Shown: positions 12,181 through 25,479, numbered from the stretch's first letter. The stretch: 64,000 bases of DNA from Gastracanthus pulcherrimus (GCA_949152435.1 OX424575.1:44312269-44376268), one strand, 5' to 3'. Numbers and translations are program-made. Notes: generated by a model not told the origin, from the letters alone.

Positions 12181-12314
12181 AATAGTATATTATGACACTG
12201 TTGTGGGAGATGGTTTTCTACCTTGCTCGAGGGTTTTCGCACGAGCGAAGCGAGTGAGAAAATCGAGCAAGGTAGAAAAACACCTCCCACAACAGTCTCA
12301 TACGATATTTTATA
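12181..12314. mobile_element. foldback element with CGAGCGAAGCGAGTGAG loop
   Basis: The left arm (ACACTGTTGTGGGAG...TTTTCTACCTTGCTCGA) and right arm (TCGAGCAAGGTAGAAAAA...CTCCCACAACAGT) are nearly perfect inverted copies of about 55 nt around a GC-rich loop. The outer ends read AATAGTATATTATGA and TCATACGATATTTTAT. The same end style (AGTAYATT / AATRTACTATT) recurs at 17.0-17.16, 42.19-42.31, 52.5 and 56.2 kb, arguing for one MITE-like family. Confidence 0.6.
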
Positions 12315-14615
12315 GCACAACAACCTCAAAATCGACAATAAAGTTGGCATTTTGAGGTTAGTGTGCTATAAAAAATGTTTGAAAATAGGACTTTAAACAT
12401 GGGTTCTTATGGCGAAATATGCATTAATGCCTGTAACTACATGAAAACCCATGATTTCCTTACAAAACCACCAGGAGATTGTATCTTTTTAAAAAATACC
12501 TGGATGCTAGTCAAATATAAAAAATATTTAATAAATAAGTAAAATGGGTGTATCTTGTATGCATATATATGCGTATTGTTATTATTTATCATATATTATA
12601 ACATATTTAGGTCAATAAGTCTGACAATTGATATTGAATCATTTATATTAAAATTGCATTGATTATAAGAACATTTTTACACATTGGTTCACACTAAAAA
12701 GAACGTATTTTGCTAAGGCTGATCGTAATATATAGTACAAGAATATTTCGTCTATCTAAAGTTCATTTGTATGACAATACATACGTACAAAACTGAAACT
12801 GCTTGGGTAGTCTTTATTGTGTAATAAAATTTTTAATCGATTGTGTATTGTTAAAGCTTTGTACTCACAGAAATAAACAACTTTTACTTTTAGAACTTTG
12901 GAGCGATTACTTTCGTTTAAAAGCACTAAGAACATATTTTTCGTTTGAGTATTGCTTTTCTTATCATAAAAAACAGCTCCCGCCATCTTATAACTACTCT
13001 AAACGCCGTTTGATTGGTAGGTGAAACTAACTTGAAATTAAAATTCAACATGGTAACAAAAACGACACGAGAAGTTCGTGTACAGTGAACTTTTAGTAAA
13101 TAACATTCAAAGTGTACCTACCTATATTTAAACTATTATTAAAATGAAACAAAAAGAAAAGAAAAATACAAAAATTCTAGATCTATAATTATATCTTTAT
13201 ACATGTATTACCTATCTTTTTTATTAAAAGTATATTTAAAAGTTTTCTTAAATTAAAAGATGTTAAAAAAGTTGACTTTCAAGACTATGAATAAGAAATT
13301 TCTTTTTTTATTACTGTTTTATTATCAAACAAATGATAATTATATTGAAGGTTTTAAGTAACCCTTGCAGCGAAATCGAAGGCTAAATATTGACCATAAA
13401 CTAGACAAAAATTATGATGCTATTTTTTGGGGTAAGATTTAATTTTCTCACAAAATATCAAAGTTAGAAATAAAAAAATCAATATAAGTCCGATATCTCG
13501 CTGTGGAATTTAATATAAGGAAAATCTAAATTCCTAATTGCTACCCTTCATTCATTTGCCGTTTCGCCCTACTGAATCATCATTGTTCCTTCATGTTACT
13601 TGGATTATATTATACTTTTGTGAAAGTGTTCTTATACTCAAATTGTAAACTTATGCGATTCCACATCAAACTTTTATTAATATTATTAATTTTCAATATT
13701 AACTAACGAAAAATATAATTAAAAGGAAAGAAAGATTAATAAAACTTGAATATTAAAAACGTATAATGAAAAGTCGCTTACATTGGAAACCAGAGCACCA
13801 GTATTCGAGGGTCGGAATATTGACTCGTAAATCTGAGAAGGGTAATACCGCTGTTGCTGATCCTGCAAGATCTGTCAGTCGACCGTATACGAGAAAAGAG
13901 GCCGGGAACAAACGATAAAGAAACGGGGAAATAAAATGGCCGAATGATGAATTGCCGGAGAGGATAGGGAGATATTTACTAAGTGCTTTCAGACGACTTT
14001 GCTTTAACCTTATTTTTCAAGTTGTAATTTGATTTTATTTCTCAAGACGTATACAGAAATAAGAAAAGGATCACCAAGAGTATGAAACATTTGTTTGAAT
14101 TTCAGATTATGTAAGATTGGATTAGAATATTGTGCTGAATTTATAATGAAAGTCACAAAATATATTCAAAATCACATAAAGTATTTTAAATGTAAATATT
14201 GTCAATTTTCTTTTAAGATATACCAATAACATCAAACGTACAATTTCTTATTTCGCATAATCGATAAAAGTTGAGTTTCAAGAATCATACGAACTACAAC
14301 ATTATTCACATAAAAAACACTAATTCTAAAAATTCTGCTAACCTCAAAAATATTAATACTAAAATTTCATAAATTTTTTTATATTATATAAAACTAATTA
14401 ATTACATTTAACAATCTGAACTAGAGTCGATCTTTCACAACTCGACTTTTTGGACAGATTGAACAAAAATGAGAATTCTCGGATATAAATATATTGGGAT
14501 ATAATTCCATGCGACTTCTGGTGGCCTACGTTTTTAACGATAATTTTTCATATATATAAATATATATATAGATATAGTCTCGAGCGTTAAAATAAAAATT
14601 ATGGCCGTTATGAGC
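12315..14615. other. AT-rich noncoding DNA with a GC-moderate patch at 13,780-13,990
   Basis: The patch from about 13,780 to 13,990 is distinctly less AT-rich than its surroundings, without a reading frame. That is the profile of a conserved regulatory element in an AT-rich genome, but only the base composition supports this. A (TA)-rich run sits at 14,550-14,575. Confidence 0.35.
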
Positions 14616-14619
14616 ATAG

Positions 14620-15070
14620 GTTTTCACTAGTACCGACGCTGGCGTGGTGGATGTTTTCTTTCCCAATAGAAAAGCAACACAGTAGACAGACAAACGTGGA
14701 GGTAAAAGGGAATGATGATTGATCTCGAAAGAAAAACAGCATCGAATCACGAAAGCCAAAGCGACTGGCGACGCGTATTTACTTCACCGTCGAAAGCACC
14801 AGGAAGGCACACTAATGCAAACACACACGCCCACGAACATCTAAAAGGAAATTGTTGGATTAGGAAATTGTCTTGGGCTACCGAGCGCTACTGGACCGAC
14901 TAGTGTGCAGCTTCCCGTTAGCCGAAGCTTAACGCGCTTTTCAGCGGTTTCGTCGTGCGGCCGGAACGAAAGAACGTGCGGCCATTGCCAATGCGAGTAG
15001 CGTCGCAAACAGAGAGGCGCTGTAATTGAATTCGGATGCGGAGGGGGAGCGAAATGGACATTTAAGAACT
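14620..15070. promoter_or_regulatory. GC-elevated island, possible promoter or enhancer
   Basis: GC and CpG are raised through TTCACCGTCGAAAGCACC and GCGTCGCAAACAGAGAGGCG. No initiator or donor could be chosen with confidence. The open frames on both strands are short and low in protein character. Confidence 0.25.
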
Positions 15071-15079
15071 TTTCGTTTT

Positions 15080-16710
15080 CCCCTTGGCAGTTTTAAAAAT
15101 GTTGAAAAGAAATCGAGCATGCGCTGGCATCGCATACGATGGTTCGTAGAATACTTTGTTTCAACTTTAATTTTTAAGTGAACAACTAAATATTTGTACA
15201 AATCAAACCCTATATATATATAAAGTTTCTATATATATAAATAGGTACTTTCTACACTAAAGGTACCTACAGGTTTTCTCAATGTATATATAATGAGCTA
15301 ATAAACATAAATTATTGATAATATAAATATTGTATATTTCTATATATAGTTTTAAGACATAAAATATAATATGAAATCATTAATATTTATTGTAGCTAAA
15401 ATGTTTTTATGTAGGCTGAGTATAAAGTCAGCCCTTATTGGATCGATAATTACCCGATACTGAAACCTTGTCTAGATTTATTCTTGTTGATTTTAGCATG
15501 TATAATAGGAAAACTAACTAAAAATACAGTTTTTATTATAATATAGGTATTATGCATTGTATTATAAAGTATTTCAATGATACGTATTCTAATTTCATAA
15601 AAAATGTTTTTTAAATATTGATAAACAAGTAAATTAATGAAGCAGATAGTTATTTTCACTTAGACAATAGCCATATAAATTTGAATAGCTTTACCTTATT
15701 TATTTACACTTGCATTTTCCGTGAGACATGCTTATAATATACGACAACTTTAACTTAGTGTTTTTGTCGATGCCTACTTAGTAAGTACTTTTGATCGTTT
15801 ATGAACTTACTTTAACAAAGTTTCACAAGTCCATTAAAATTTAATGTAATTATCATTCACTTCAGAATTTTCTCTCATAAAATATTATATACCGCATTAA
15901 AGTACACAAAAATAGTTAGGAATAAAAAATAATCAAAGATTTCTCGTAGAAAATGATCCAGTTTTATCGAGGCTCCCAGCTTATTATAAACTGAGAGCCT
16001 CAAGAATATCCGGAATATCTAGAGAAAATTAGACTTAATTTTATTTAACACTGAAATTAAAATCAAGAGGAAGTTTAAGCGCAAGTGTAGACGTGGTCTC
16101 AGTTAATGTACATAGCAAACACATTCATAACAGATTTTAATTATTTGAAATATGACGTTTAAAAAAACCGTAAAACTGATTGTGTATGTATGAATGTTAT
16201 GAAATCAAAATAATAAAACAATATATGATGTACAATAATAATTGAAACATTTATGGAATTAATAGTCAAAAATAACAATTTTTAAATTTCTTGAACAATG
16301 AATATACCTATAACAGAAATTTGAGTACTATACAAAAGGATCTTGAATATGCGACAAGTTCAAGGCAATGACTCTAGTCAAGTTCACGCCTATGACAGAA
16401 ACTATAAGCAGGCAAGTTGCGAGACTAGTAATAACTGCCTCTATTATTCAGTACGTACTTTACCCATTCCCAGGGTCGTAGTTTCATTTAATATAGCCTT
16501 ATAACATTAGAATTATTTAATTTAGAGATTTAACCACTCAAATAAATGTTGGTTATTTTACAAAAACCGCTAATAGATATAACATTATTAAAATTTTGAA
16601 TCGATGCTTTGTATTTAAATAGAATGTATAAACTAAAGAAATATTTAAATGTAAAAGTTTTAGTTGTAATTTAGAAATAAATAAAAATTAATTTTCTACG
16701 CACTAAATTT
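15080..16710. other. AT-rich noncoding DNA
   Basis: No gene-like signal. A small hairpin (GAGGCTC ... GAGCCTC) sits at about 15,970-16,002. Confidence 0.5.
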
Positions 16711-16712
16711 TG

Positions 16713-17016
16713 TTTTTCTCATACCCTGCTGTAAAGCATTGTGTTTATTCCCCGTTGTCAGAAAGTAAAACGACACATTCTCTCACGCCTAGAAACTGCC
16801 ACGTGCATGCGCGTCTCTCTACTTTCCCCCCCGGCTAACGCTGCCTGCGTGTGGCTGCCCTCGCTTCGCTCGGGCTGCAAATTACGCAAGCGCCATTAGT
16901 CGGGAAAAGAAGTAGAGATGAGCATCCGCGTCACAGTCTCTAGAAGTGAGGTTATGTGATGTTTTCGATCCTGAAATCGGGAATTAATCACAAAGAACTG
17001 TGTGCCTGTCGGGCAT
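16713..17016. mobile_element. foldback element sharing its arms with the tyrosine-recombinase element
   Basis: The ends read TTTTTCTCATACCCTG on the left and GGGCATGAGAAAAA on the right. The two arms, each about 135 nt, are imperfect inverted copies: CTAGAAACTGCCACG..GCATGCGCGTCTCT..CTTTCCC pairs with the reverse complement of GGGAAAAGAAGTAGAGATGAGCATCCGCGTCACAGTCTCTAG. The same left-arm sequence occurs once more at 34,953-35,075, directly upstream of the recombinase frame. No coding sequence lies between the arms; the loop holds CTCGCTTCGCTCGG. Confidence 0.6.
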
Positions 17017-17024
17017 GAGAAAAA

Positions 17025-17160
17025 GTTGTATACTGCACTCGGGAGCAATGGGGGCTATTGACGCCTGCGAGTTTGCTGCCCTCGCTTCGCTCAGCACTTC
17101 ACTCGCGGTTGTCAATAGCCTACTTTACTCTCTTGGTGAGTAATATACTATTTCGTCCAC
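17025..17160. mobile_element. foldback element of the AGTATATTA-ended family
   Basis: GGCTATTGACGCCTGCGAG pairs with ACTCGCGGTTGTCAATAGCC around the loop CCCTCGCTTCGCTCAGC. The outer parts GTTGTATACTGCACTCGGGAG and CTCTTGGTGAGTAATATACT also pair loosely. It abuts the preceding foldback directly, so one may have inserted at the edge of the other. Confidence 0.5.
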
Positions 17161-20100
17161 TTAATTTCCTTGTAAAATTAAATTTACTTTAAAAAAAAAT
17201 TAATTGGTTTGTTTCATTAGCTAAATTGAACAGTCTAATTAACTTTGCTATTAAAGGTATGTAATTATATAGTCATATTTTCAATCAGATTTGAGAGGAA
17301 ACTTACAAAACTTGTCGCCACTTTAAACACAACATTAAATACCCAATTATAATAATATTATATATTATATATTCATACCTTCGCCAAAAATGTAATTATA
17401 TGTAACCGTTTCTTAAACAATATATTTCGTATTATATTTAAATGTTAATTTAGACAGAAGTACTATTTATCTATTTATAAATTTTTATCAACTAAAAATG
17501 AAAAAAAGAGTTCTTACTTGAATTGTTTTATTTCACTCAAAAAGTGATTTTTTTTTAAATATTAACTTGGCATCGAGTCATGATGTAAGTATATAAATAT
17601 ATAATTACGTTATAAGTTACACTCGTTTGGTGGGCAAACTTTCACTAAAAAATGTTGGTATCATTTTCCTTTGTCATAAGAATGAATAAAAATGACTCTC
17701 GCCTAAATGAATCTTATTCTCGCACAGATACATCATACTCTTTCAGAGTAAAAAAGTAAAATTTGAATTTTAATCCTCCGTAGGGTGATTTTTTTTACTA
17801 TTGATAAGAAAAGGAAACATTATAAACTTTTATCCGAGTAACTTTTAACCCCACTAAGGGTTGAATGCGGAATATTCATTCAAATTCGCGTTAAATTCGC
17901 TCGTTAAGTTGCTAAATTTTAACTAAAAAAGGCTGATTGATTTTCATCTCATTGAGTCAATTTTATTGTATCAGTGAATTTTTATTTGCGGAGATTCGGC
18001 CTAAATCTTACATATCAAATTTAAGAAAATAACCCCATCAAGTAGGAGTCGAAACATAGGGAGATTATGATTTTTCATAGTCAGCTCTTTCAGACGTTTT
18101 TTATCAAATTCGTCTCAAGAAGTTCCGTCGTCGTCTGCCAACATGAAAGGCAATGACTTCGGGCGCTTGAACGGAAAAGAGGGAGTAGTGAAAAGTTTTG
18201 CCATATAATAGGCGGAAGTGCGATCAAAAAACCGAAAAAGTTCTAAAATTGTAGCTGAGATTCGGGGTTAGGACTAACTGTTATTAAAAAAGTGGGATAA
18301 ATGCCAGGAAGTAAATGGATATCATTGAAAAAGGTTTCAGCTTCAAAGTTCTTGAAGCATTATCGAAATTTAAAATATTTTACTTTTGACAGTAAAATAT
18401 AGGTATTAATATAGAGACTGAAACATTTTGAAAAATGATAAGAAATTTATAAGTAGTGTTTTAAATAAAATGTATGGTTAATATTTATTACTTAAAAACT
18501 GTAACAGTTTATAAGTTTCTATTTAGAACTGTTGGTATCGTTTAAAATTATTTTTCGATTGCGAAGGTTTTATTTATGGTTTCATAAACATTTGTTTTAT
18601 ACCTCTCTTCTGCTTCCGAATATCATATTGTATTTATATTAATTACTCAATGAAACAACAGTTAGTATCTAGTATACTAAATTCATTATTAGTAATATCA
18701 TTATTTCTATATTACTTTATTAATCTTGATGATTCGTTGATTAAATTTTCGAAATAAAAATAAATTAATACCTAAATTCCGTTTAACATAAGTCCTATTT
18801 CTCATAGGATTCTCCCCTCGAATCTTGTAAGACTTAATTAAAATTCTGAAACTGATATTGCTATGTTATAAGATTTTTTAACATATATGATTATTCTGAT
18901 ACAATGAACACTTCTAATTGTCATAAATATGATACAATAATTTTTGTGAAGATTTTAAAATTGTTCTATAGAAGAATCAAATTTTAGTTGTGTGTTAGTT
19001 ACGTATAGTAGATCATTAACGTGGAATATAATAGCAAAGAAACATTGCAAATCGTTAAAGTTAAAATTAATCCTCTTATATATGAAAAGAAGCTGAAATT
19101 AAGGTGATGTTAATCCCTCCTATTACCGGCAAATACGAAGAAATACTTTTTTACTTTCATTCTCAATTTTGAGAAAATATCTTTCTGGAAAGCTGTAGTT
19201 TTTGATTAAGACAATAACGTTCAAGAGAAATATTTACTCAAAATTGAAAATTAAAATAATATAGTGGTTCTTCGCATTGTTCGGCGTCACCACTATCATT
19301 TTGTATCTTACTGCTGTGTTGAGGGCTGAAAGTCCATTGAATATTAAATAAATAAATAATAAGCAGACTTTTGAATACTTCAATTATTTGAAATTTTTGC
19401 GACCACTCCAAAAAGTTGTAATTTGAATTTGAATATATAATGAAAAGGATTATTCATACTTATGAAAAAATAGAATATTTTTCATACTTTTAAGAGCAAC
19501 CTTAATTTTATTTTTGCTTTTTGTTTGGAGTCGATTTTACTTTATTTTTTGAAGTTATTTTTATATTTAGGTACCTATGCATCATTTCTGTAGTAAAAAA
19601 GCTCGAAAAGTTATAATTCAAAAAAGAAGTACCATTTTGCTTTATTTATTCAAACAACGTTTATTTCAAATACAACAGATCATATTATATTGGCATCATA
19701 TTCACTCTCATAAAAATCCGTTTTACGAAAGTTGCGGACTTTTATCATAAGACTAAATGATTGAGAATTTTCTGGTATTATAAAAATAGATATTATTTAA
19801 AGTTAAATTCTGTGTAATTTATGATGGCATGTACAACAGGTAAAAAGGAGATTTTTCAATAAACGATATTCGAGATAATACGGCGATAGAGTAATAAGTT
19901 AATTTTGTAAAAAATTATTATTTACAAAAATTTAACCAGCCAAATTGCAATGCAAGTCACCTTTTCTAAATATTGAAAAGATTATGAACGTTGCAAAATT
20001 TTGAAAATGTACTTATTCCACTATGTATGAGCTCAATCTCGACCTTTTCAAGCAATTCATTAGTTATTGATGATCAGTCGTTGCGAGCGTGCCAGGGCAA

Positions 20101-21125
20101 CGCTCCTCCTTGTGGTACTTATGATCAATAAGCATAATTTAAATTGCCATGCTGAAATAAAATAGTTCATTTGACGGTTGATGATAACTAAATTAATTGC
20201 TTAGTATAAAAAAGCACACCATTCAAACATATATTCCAATCGTTTAAATATATTTTGAATTAATAATTCGTATTTAAAAGAAAAATATATTATTCTCTCG
20301 GCAATTATAAAAGGTTTTATGCTAGAATTCGTATAGCTTAATTGAGAAAATGTTGTATTATTATGCAGTAAGCTTGCATTTATTAAAAATGAATAAAATG
20401 AATATAGATATTCATTTTGCGATTAAAATAGTTAATGTTAAAGGATTGATTTTTTGTCATGTTAAGTATAGAAGGCAAAAGAGAATGGAAAAATTATTGC
20501 ATTAAGAGCACTGAACCCCCTTAAATTTTCGAAAAATCGAATTTGTTTTTATTGTTATTTTCAACAAAGTATATTGAAATGAACCTAAATTTAAATTACC
20601 AGTACCAATTGAGAGGATGCGCCGAATAATGGTTAAAACTCGAAAAATGGCATTTTGACAAAAACGAGAAAAACGTGGGAAACCAAGTAAAAAGAGAGCT
20701 GTATCAAAATACTTTGACAGAAACATCAAGTACTTAGTTATACACATATGAAGTAGCAAAAACATCAAATAAATTAAAAAATCAACTGTTTATTAAAAAT
20801 TGAAATTTTAGAGTTATATCGTTTCTTCAAAGATCAAACCTGTTTTCTATAGCAAAAAGAAAGAATTTAACAACAAAAGTTATTTGTTCATATAATATTC
20901 AATGTACATTATACATAGGGACTCGATTTTTATTTGTTAGATTTTTTTTTCTTAATTTTTATAGCTTTTTAAATCTTTTACATTAGTTTTAACATTTGGC
21001 ATTTGTCTTAGTCTTTCGTCTTTTAGTACAAGACAGTATTCATTTTTCTTTCTTCGATTCTGTCAATGATTTAGCTTTCTCATTATTTGTTTTATTACTA
21101 ACTACATTTTTATTACTAATTCATT
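17161..21125. other. AT-rich noncoding DNA; possible LINE 3' tail near 19,305-19,365
   Basis: No coding region is supported. At 19,305-19,365 the sequence GAGGGCTGAAAGTCCATTG followed by (TAAA)n resembles the 3' ends of insect non-LTR elements, but no coding sequence precedes it. Between 17,770 and 18,060 three blocks resemble each other loosely (CCGTAGGGTGATTTTTTTTA, CCCACTAAGGGTTGAATGC, CCCCATCAAGTAGGAGTCG), perhaps an old repeat. Confidence 0.35.
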
Positions 21126-21128
21126 TCC

Positions 21129-22385
21129 TTGCTTCTTCATAGAGGAAGCATTGTCATGGTAAAAAAAAGTTGTACTAAAATCATTATAGAAACATATTTT
21201 GAGACATTAGGAATCAAAATACACTACATTTAGAAAATGTGTGTGTGGATGTGTGTGTGTATGTGTGTGTGTGTATGCGTGCGTGCGTGCTAGTGTGTGT
21301 GTGTGTGAGAATTTGTGCGCGTGTGTGTGTGTGTGTGTGTGAGTTTGTGCGTGTGTGTGTGTGTGTATGTGTGTGTGAGTATGTATGTGTGTGTGTGTAT
21401 GGATGTGGATCAACATTACTCTATATATACACCATAAAAAATAATGTTTCGGGGGCTCATCTTTTTGTTTTTTTAAGGAAGGCGCCTCAAAAAGATTTGT
21501 TTTAGTTTTTCGATGCGTTTTTGTTTTTTGGCGGTTTTTCGATTTTTGAGTTTTAGTTTTTCGGGTCTTTTGATACCTTAGAAATAATATCATCAATTAC
21601 GCAATAATGCCTTTCAAAGAGCATAAATTACCTATCTTTTGCGACCCGAAATTTTTAATAAACTATTTTCCTTGTTTTGTAATACGCGATAAAGTCATTT
21701 TTTTTAAAAAATTGAGATGATTAGGTATATGGAGAAGAATTTTCAGTAACATTTTTGAGTCTTGATCTTTTTATTTTTAACGAGATAAAAATCTTTTTGT
21801 AAAATCATTGATTTTTTGTCACCTACGATAACTGAAGTAAATCGGCAGAATTTAATCTGAAACTTTTCAAAAAGGATTTTTACTATCTCTTGGACGAGTT
21901 ATTTGCCCAGATCACAACTACCTTTATATTCCAAGATATTTGACGCTATGTATTTTTTGAAAAATTCCTTTGATCGCTTATATCTCGAGAATGGCCCAGT
22001 CGGCTTTTTACCAAACATACTTAATTTTTTTCGATTTTTAATGAAGATTCGAAAAAAAAGAAATTCAAAGATCAATTGACTCGTTTTTGTTTTATAACGA
22101 TTTTTCTATTTTACGATTTTATGTAATTGATATGGTAAAATAAAATTTAAAATTCAAGTTTCACATTAATAATAACTGAAAAGATATTTATTTTATACAT
22201 ATATTAAAAGAAAGAATAAGTTTTTTACTCAAAACACGTTACTAAAAGATATCCTTTTTAAGCTATTAATAAAAAAGATATAGCGTTTTAAAATAATTTA
22301 TTAAAACAAAAAAATTCATACTGGGTCAGTTTCTTTAATTTGAAGAAGCAAAGTGCTAATGAATTGACAGTGGTTTTTCTTCTTA
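21129..22385 (-). mobile_element. dispersed repeat family A, copy 2 (near full length)
   Basis: Read on the minus strand, this copy starts near 22,385 with ACCACTGTCAATTCATTAGC and TTTGCTTCTTCAA, the family 5' end also seen at 48,571. It then carries the internal TCGAGATATAAGCGATCAAA and TGATCTGGGCAAATAAC blocks, the CA tract (GT on the plus strand), and ends in the hairpin GCTTCCTCTATGAAGAAGC at 21,129-21,149. It shows no coding capacity. Confidence 0.65.
21238..21410 (+). repeat. (GT)n-rich microsatellite inside family A copy 2
   Basis: An interrupted GTGTGT/GTGCGT tract at the family-A microsatellite position. The open frames over it on both strands are artefacts. Confidence 0.85.
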
Positions 22386-22389
22386 GTAT

Positions 22390-24270
22390 ACTTTGAGTAC
22401 CGTTATTCTATAGATCACTTTTAATACTCTACTTAAATATATGTAATCATTATGTAGTCAACATATTATTGTGTATTGGGTGTTGTTGATTCATTTTATA
22501 ATATTAACTCAAAAGTGTACTAATTCGAGTTTTACCGTTATTTGGCACATCCCGTCAATTAGAGTAATTTTCATGTTTAAAATCACTAAAATATATTTTT
22601 TTTTACATTGAAATTCATAAAATATATCAACTTTAGACGACACTCCTGTATAATCATATTCTTGTATATACCTCAGGATTCAAGGGGTCAACAATAAGGA
22701 AAATTATTTGTATAGGTCTTATTTTACTTAGAGAATATATAATTTCCAGGTGTATATGGCGATTTATAAAATAATTTTGTTTAAATAAATTATGAGTAAT
22801 TTAGATTGAAAAATGTAATTTATTATTAGAACTTTAAACCACTTTTTCTATCATTATGCACTTGTAACTTTGCCAAGAAAAAAATTGTTTTCCAAATTCC
22901 TAATCAATTTGAAGTTTTGTCAATTTCGTTTATGTTTACTCCCGAAATCCTTCTCTAGGTACAAGAATATATTATGATTGTTCAGGAGACCCATTTTAAG
23001 TTAAGATTTTCTATGCATTTCCATGAAAAAATGAGTACTTTTTTGTCATTTTGAACGTGAAAATAACTTGATGGTTTTGATAATTTAAATTTAGGTTCAT
23101 TTCAATATTTTTTGTTAAAAAACGTAATAAAAAGAAATTTGATTTTTCAAAAATGTAAGATGGTTCAGTGCACCTAAGAAGATGTATGTAGATTATGTAC
23201 ATAAAACCCGACCAAAACTGTTGGCAGAGGTTTTCCTACGAATGAATATAAAGTCCATTAGAGCTAGATTTATTGCTTTCTCTAAAGTGAATGTACGATC
23301 CATTCCCTTTGAGGTTAAATCAATTTTTTGATTCACTAAAATTTACGTTCTTTTCATTATTTTACATTATCATTTGACGTTGAAAGAACAGTATTGCAAA
23401 TCGTATAGCAGAATTTTCCTTTTGTTATGCAATATGAAATTCATAAACAGAAAATTTTAATGCTTTAAAAGTGAAAACGGGATATTCAAGCCCGAGCTTT
23501 CGATAAAAAAAAAGGAAAATTTCATGAGAAAGAAAAAGATATCAGACGTACTGACGAGTAAAACCCGGCATGGCAGAATCCTATAAAATTACATAATCTA
23601 AAGGATGTTATATACGTGCGCATTAAAGCGTGCTGTTCAAATATTTTGTTGTATTTAGGAATATTTTTTACACTTTTTTGTTTTAGTTGAAAGATTTTAT
23701 CAAAATTTCCGTTATCTGTAGAAAATATGTTAAATTTTTGCGGATTAAAAATACAATGATAGTTTCTCGCAATGCAAAAAGAAAGAAAGAATTATATCCA
23801 GTATTATAAAATCCTATACGGTTAAATAAACTAAAGCTTATCTGTAATTGTTTCATAAAATTTAAAAAATATGATATGTATTATGTAGGTTTTAAAGCTT
23901 TCACGAATAAATCGGTTGTTAAAATATATAACGAGTTTTTACTGTTTTGTAAACCGATATTTACACTATATACATTTACGAATAACGTATATTTTAAATA
24001 AATTAATTAATTACGACTTTTAGTAATATAGACCGTCTTTGGCCCAAAATTTTAGATATTTTACAATGTAAGTTGCGAGACTAATTTTTATAATATAAAA
24101 GAATCATGTATTTCTATTTTTTTTAACAATAAAAGGCATTTATGAAGATAATGATATACTTCTGTTCATTTATCCCTGTACTAATACCAAGAATTCATAA
24201 AAAGAATATCAATTTTGCGAAACGTTACATTTTACAATATTTGTATGGCATGCAGCTGGCTTAAACAATT
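22390..24270. other. AT-rich noncoding DNA
   Basis: No gene or repeat is supported. Confidence 0.5.
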
Positions 24271-24279
24271 CCCCATTAA

Positions 24280-25230
24280 ACTCTTCGAAAACCATCTTTT
24301 TGCACGCTCCAGTCCTTCGGAGGAACACCCGAACAAACAATCAAACACGATGAAACACCACTTGCTCGGGGGGTATATCCACCCGTCGCAGCCTCGAGCA
24401 GCTCACAGCCCAGCAAGAAAAACAAAACACACGTACACACACACACAGAGACCACAGCTCTCCAACACAAACGCACGACACGACAGTCACTATATATACA
24501 CACGACAAATCATCCCTCCACGTGATCTCACCCCCGCCCACGCACAACACGCCACCGCTCCTATTTACCTGCAGCGAAGCGAAGATCGAACACTCCCTCG
24601 CTTCGAAATGTCCTTTGGAATAGAAAAGAAAAAACAACAACACTCCGCGCACCTTAACACAGCGAGGAAATCCTCTCCAACATACCGAATACTCGGCCTA
24701 CGTAGGTGCATATACAGCACTCCCGGCGTTCGTGCTCCCTATACGTACGCGTTCGCGATAACAGCTCGCAGCGTCCAAGCGTATAGCTGTATACAAGCTG
24801 GGGCTGGAGCCCGATCGCACGGATAGGTACACGGGGTAGCCGCGTCAGCGGTGAATGGCGATTGTGTTTCCGGCGCTGCGTCGCGGCGGCAACAGCAGCA
24901 GCAGCGGCGGCAGCAGCAGCAGCATCAAGACTTACCGCTGCTGGTGGTGGGGTCGCGCCGGGGGTGCGCGCGCCCGCGCGATCGATAGCCCTCGCGATCG
25001 TGTCTGCGTGTCGTACGTGTGCGCGGGGTGGGGGGACTTGGACGCCGCGCCTAGGGGTGACTCTTTTCTCTACGTGTCTCTCTGGCTGTGTGCGTGGCTG
25101 TACGGGTGTGTATACTTGTACACGGCGTGCGCGCGCGCGCACTTCCTTCGAGTGCCACCGCCACCGCGCTGCATCTCCGCGGAGCTTGAACCCTCCGAGT
25201 TTTCTAATTGCTTGCGCGAGCGCGCTGACT

Positions 25231-25295
<65 letters not shown>

Positions 25296-25470
25296 CTTCG
25301 GATGATGATGCTGCTGCTGCTGGTGCCCGAAGGGCCGCTGACCCCTTCCGAGCCGTATGTAGGCTGCTCTGTTTGGACGAGTTTTCGGAGATGGAGGGAT
25401 GTTATTTGCGCTTTGGATGCCGAGGGATGCTGCGTGTGGGGATGATGGGGATGATGATTTTACTTGGATG
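24280..25470. promoter_or_regulatory. long CpG island with CAG, GA and GAT/CTG repeats; candidate promoter and 5' exon
   Basis: This is the longest GC-rich block in the window, about 1.2 kb, dense in CGCG. It holds a CAGCAG(C) tract (about 24,891-24,931), a 60-bp GA tract and a GATGATGATGCTGCTGCTGCTGG run. Overlapping open frames of 125-203 residues exist on both strands but are rich in Arg, Ala and repeat translations, so I regard them as composition artefacts. The island probably marks the start of a developmentally regulated gene or a noncoding exon. Direction cannot be decided. Confidence 0.45.
25231..25291 (+). repeat. (GA)n microsatellite
   Basis: About 60 bp of GAGAGA in the CpG island, directly followed by GTCAGCTTCGGATGATGATG. 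Confidence 0.9.
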
Positions 25471-25479
25471 ATCGACGAA

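Noticed and set aside
20040..20150. Inverted TTATTGATGATC / GATCAATAAG around 20.06-20.14 kb
   Set aside because: Arms of only about 12 nt in AT-rich DNA, within chance expectation.
24215..25305. Several 75-203 residue open frames on both strands at 24.2-25.3 kb
   Set aside because: Overlapping frames on both strands in a GC-rich island with translated microsatellites; no domain or consistent codon pattern.
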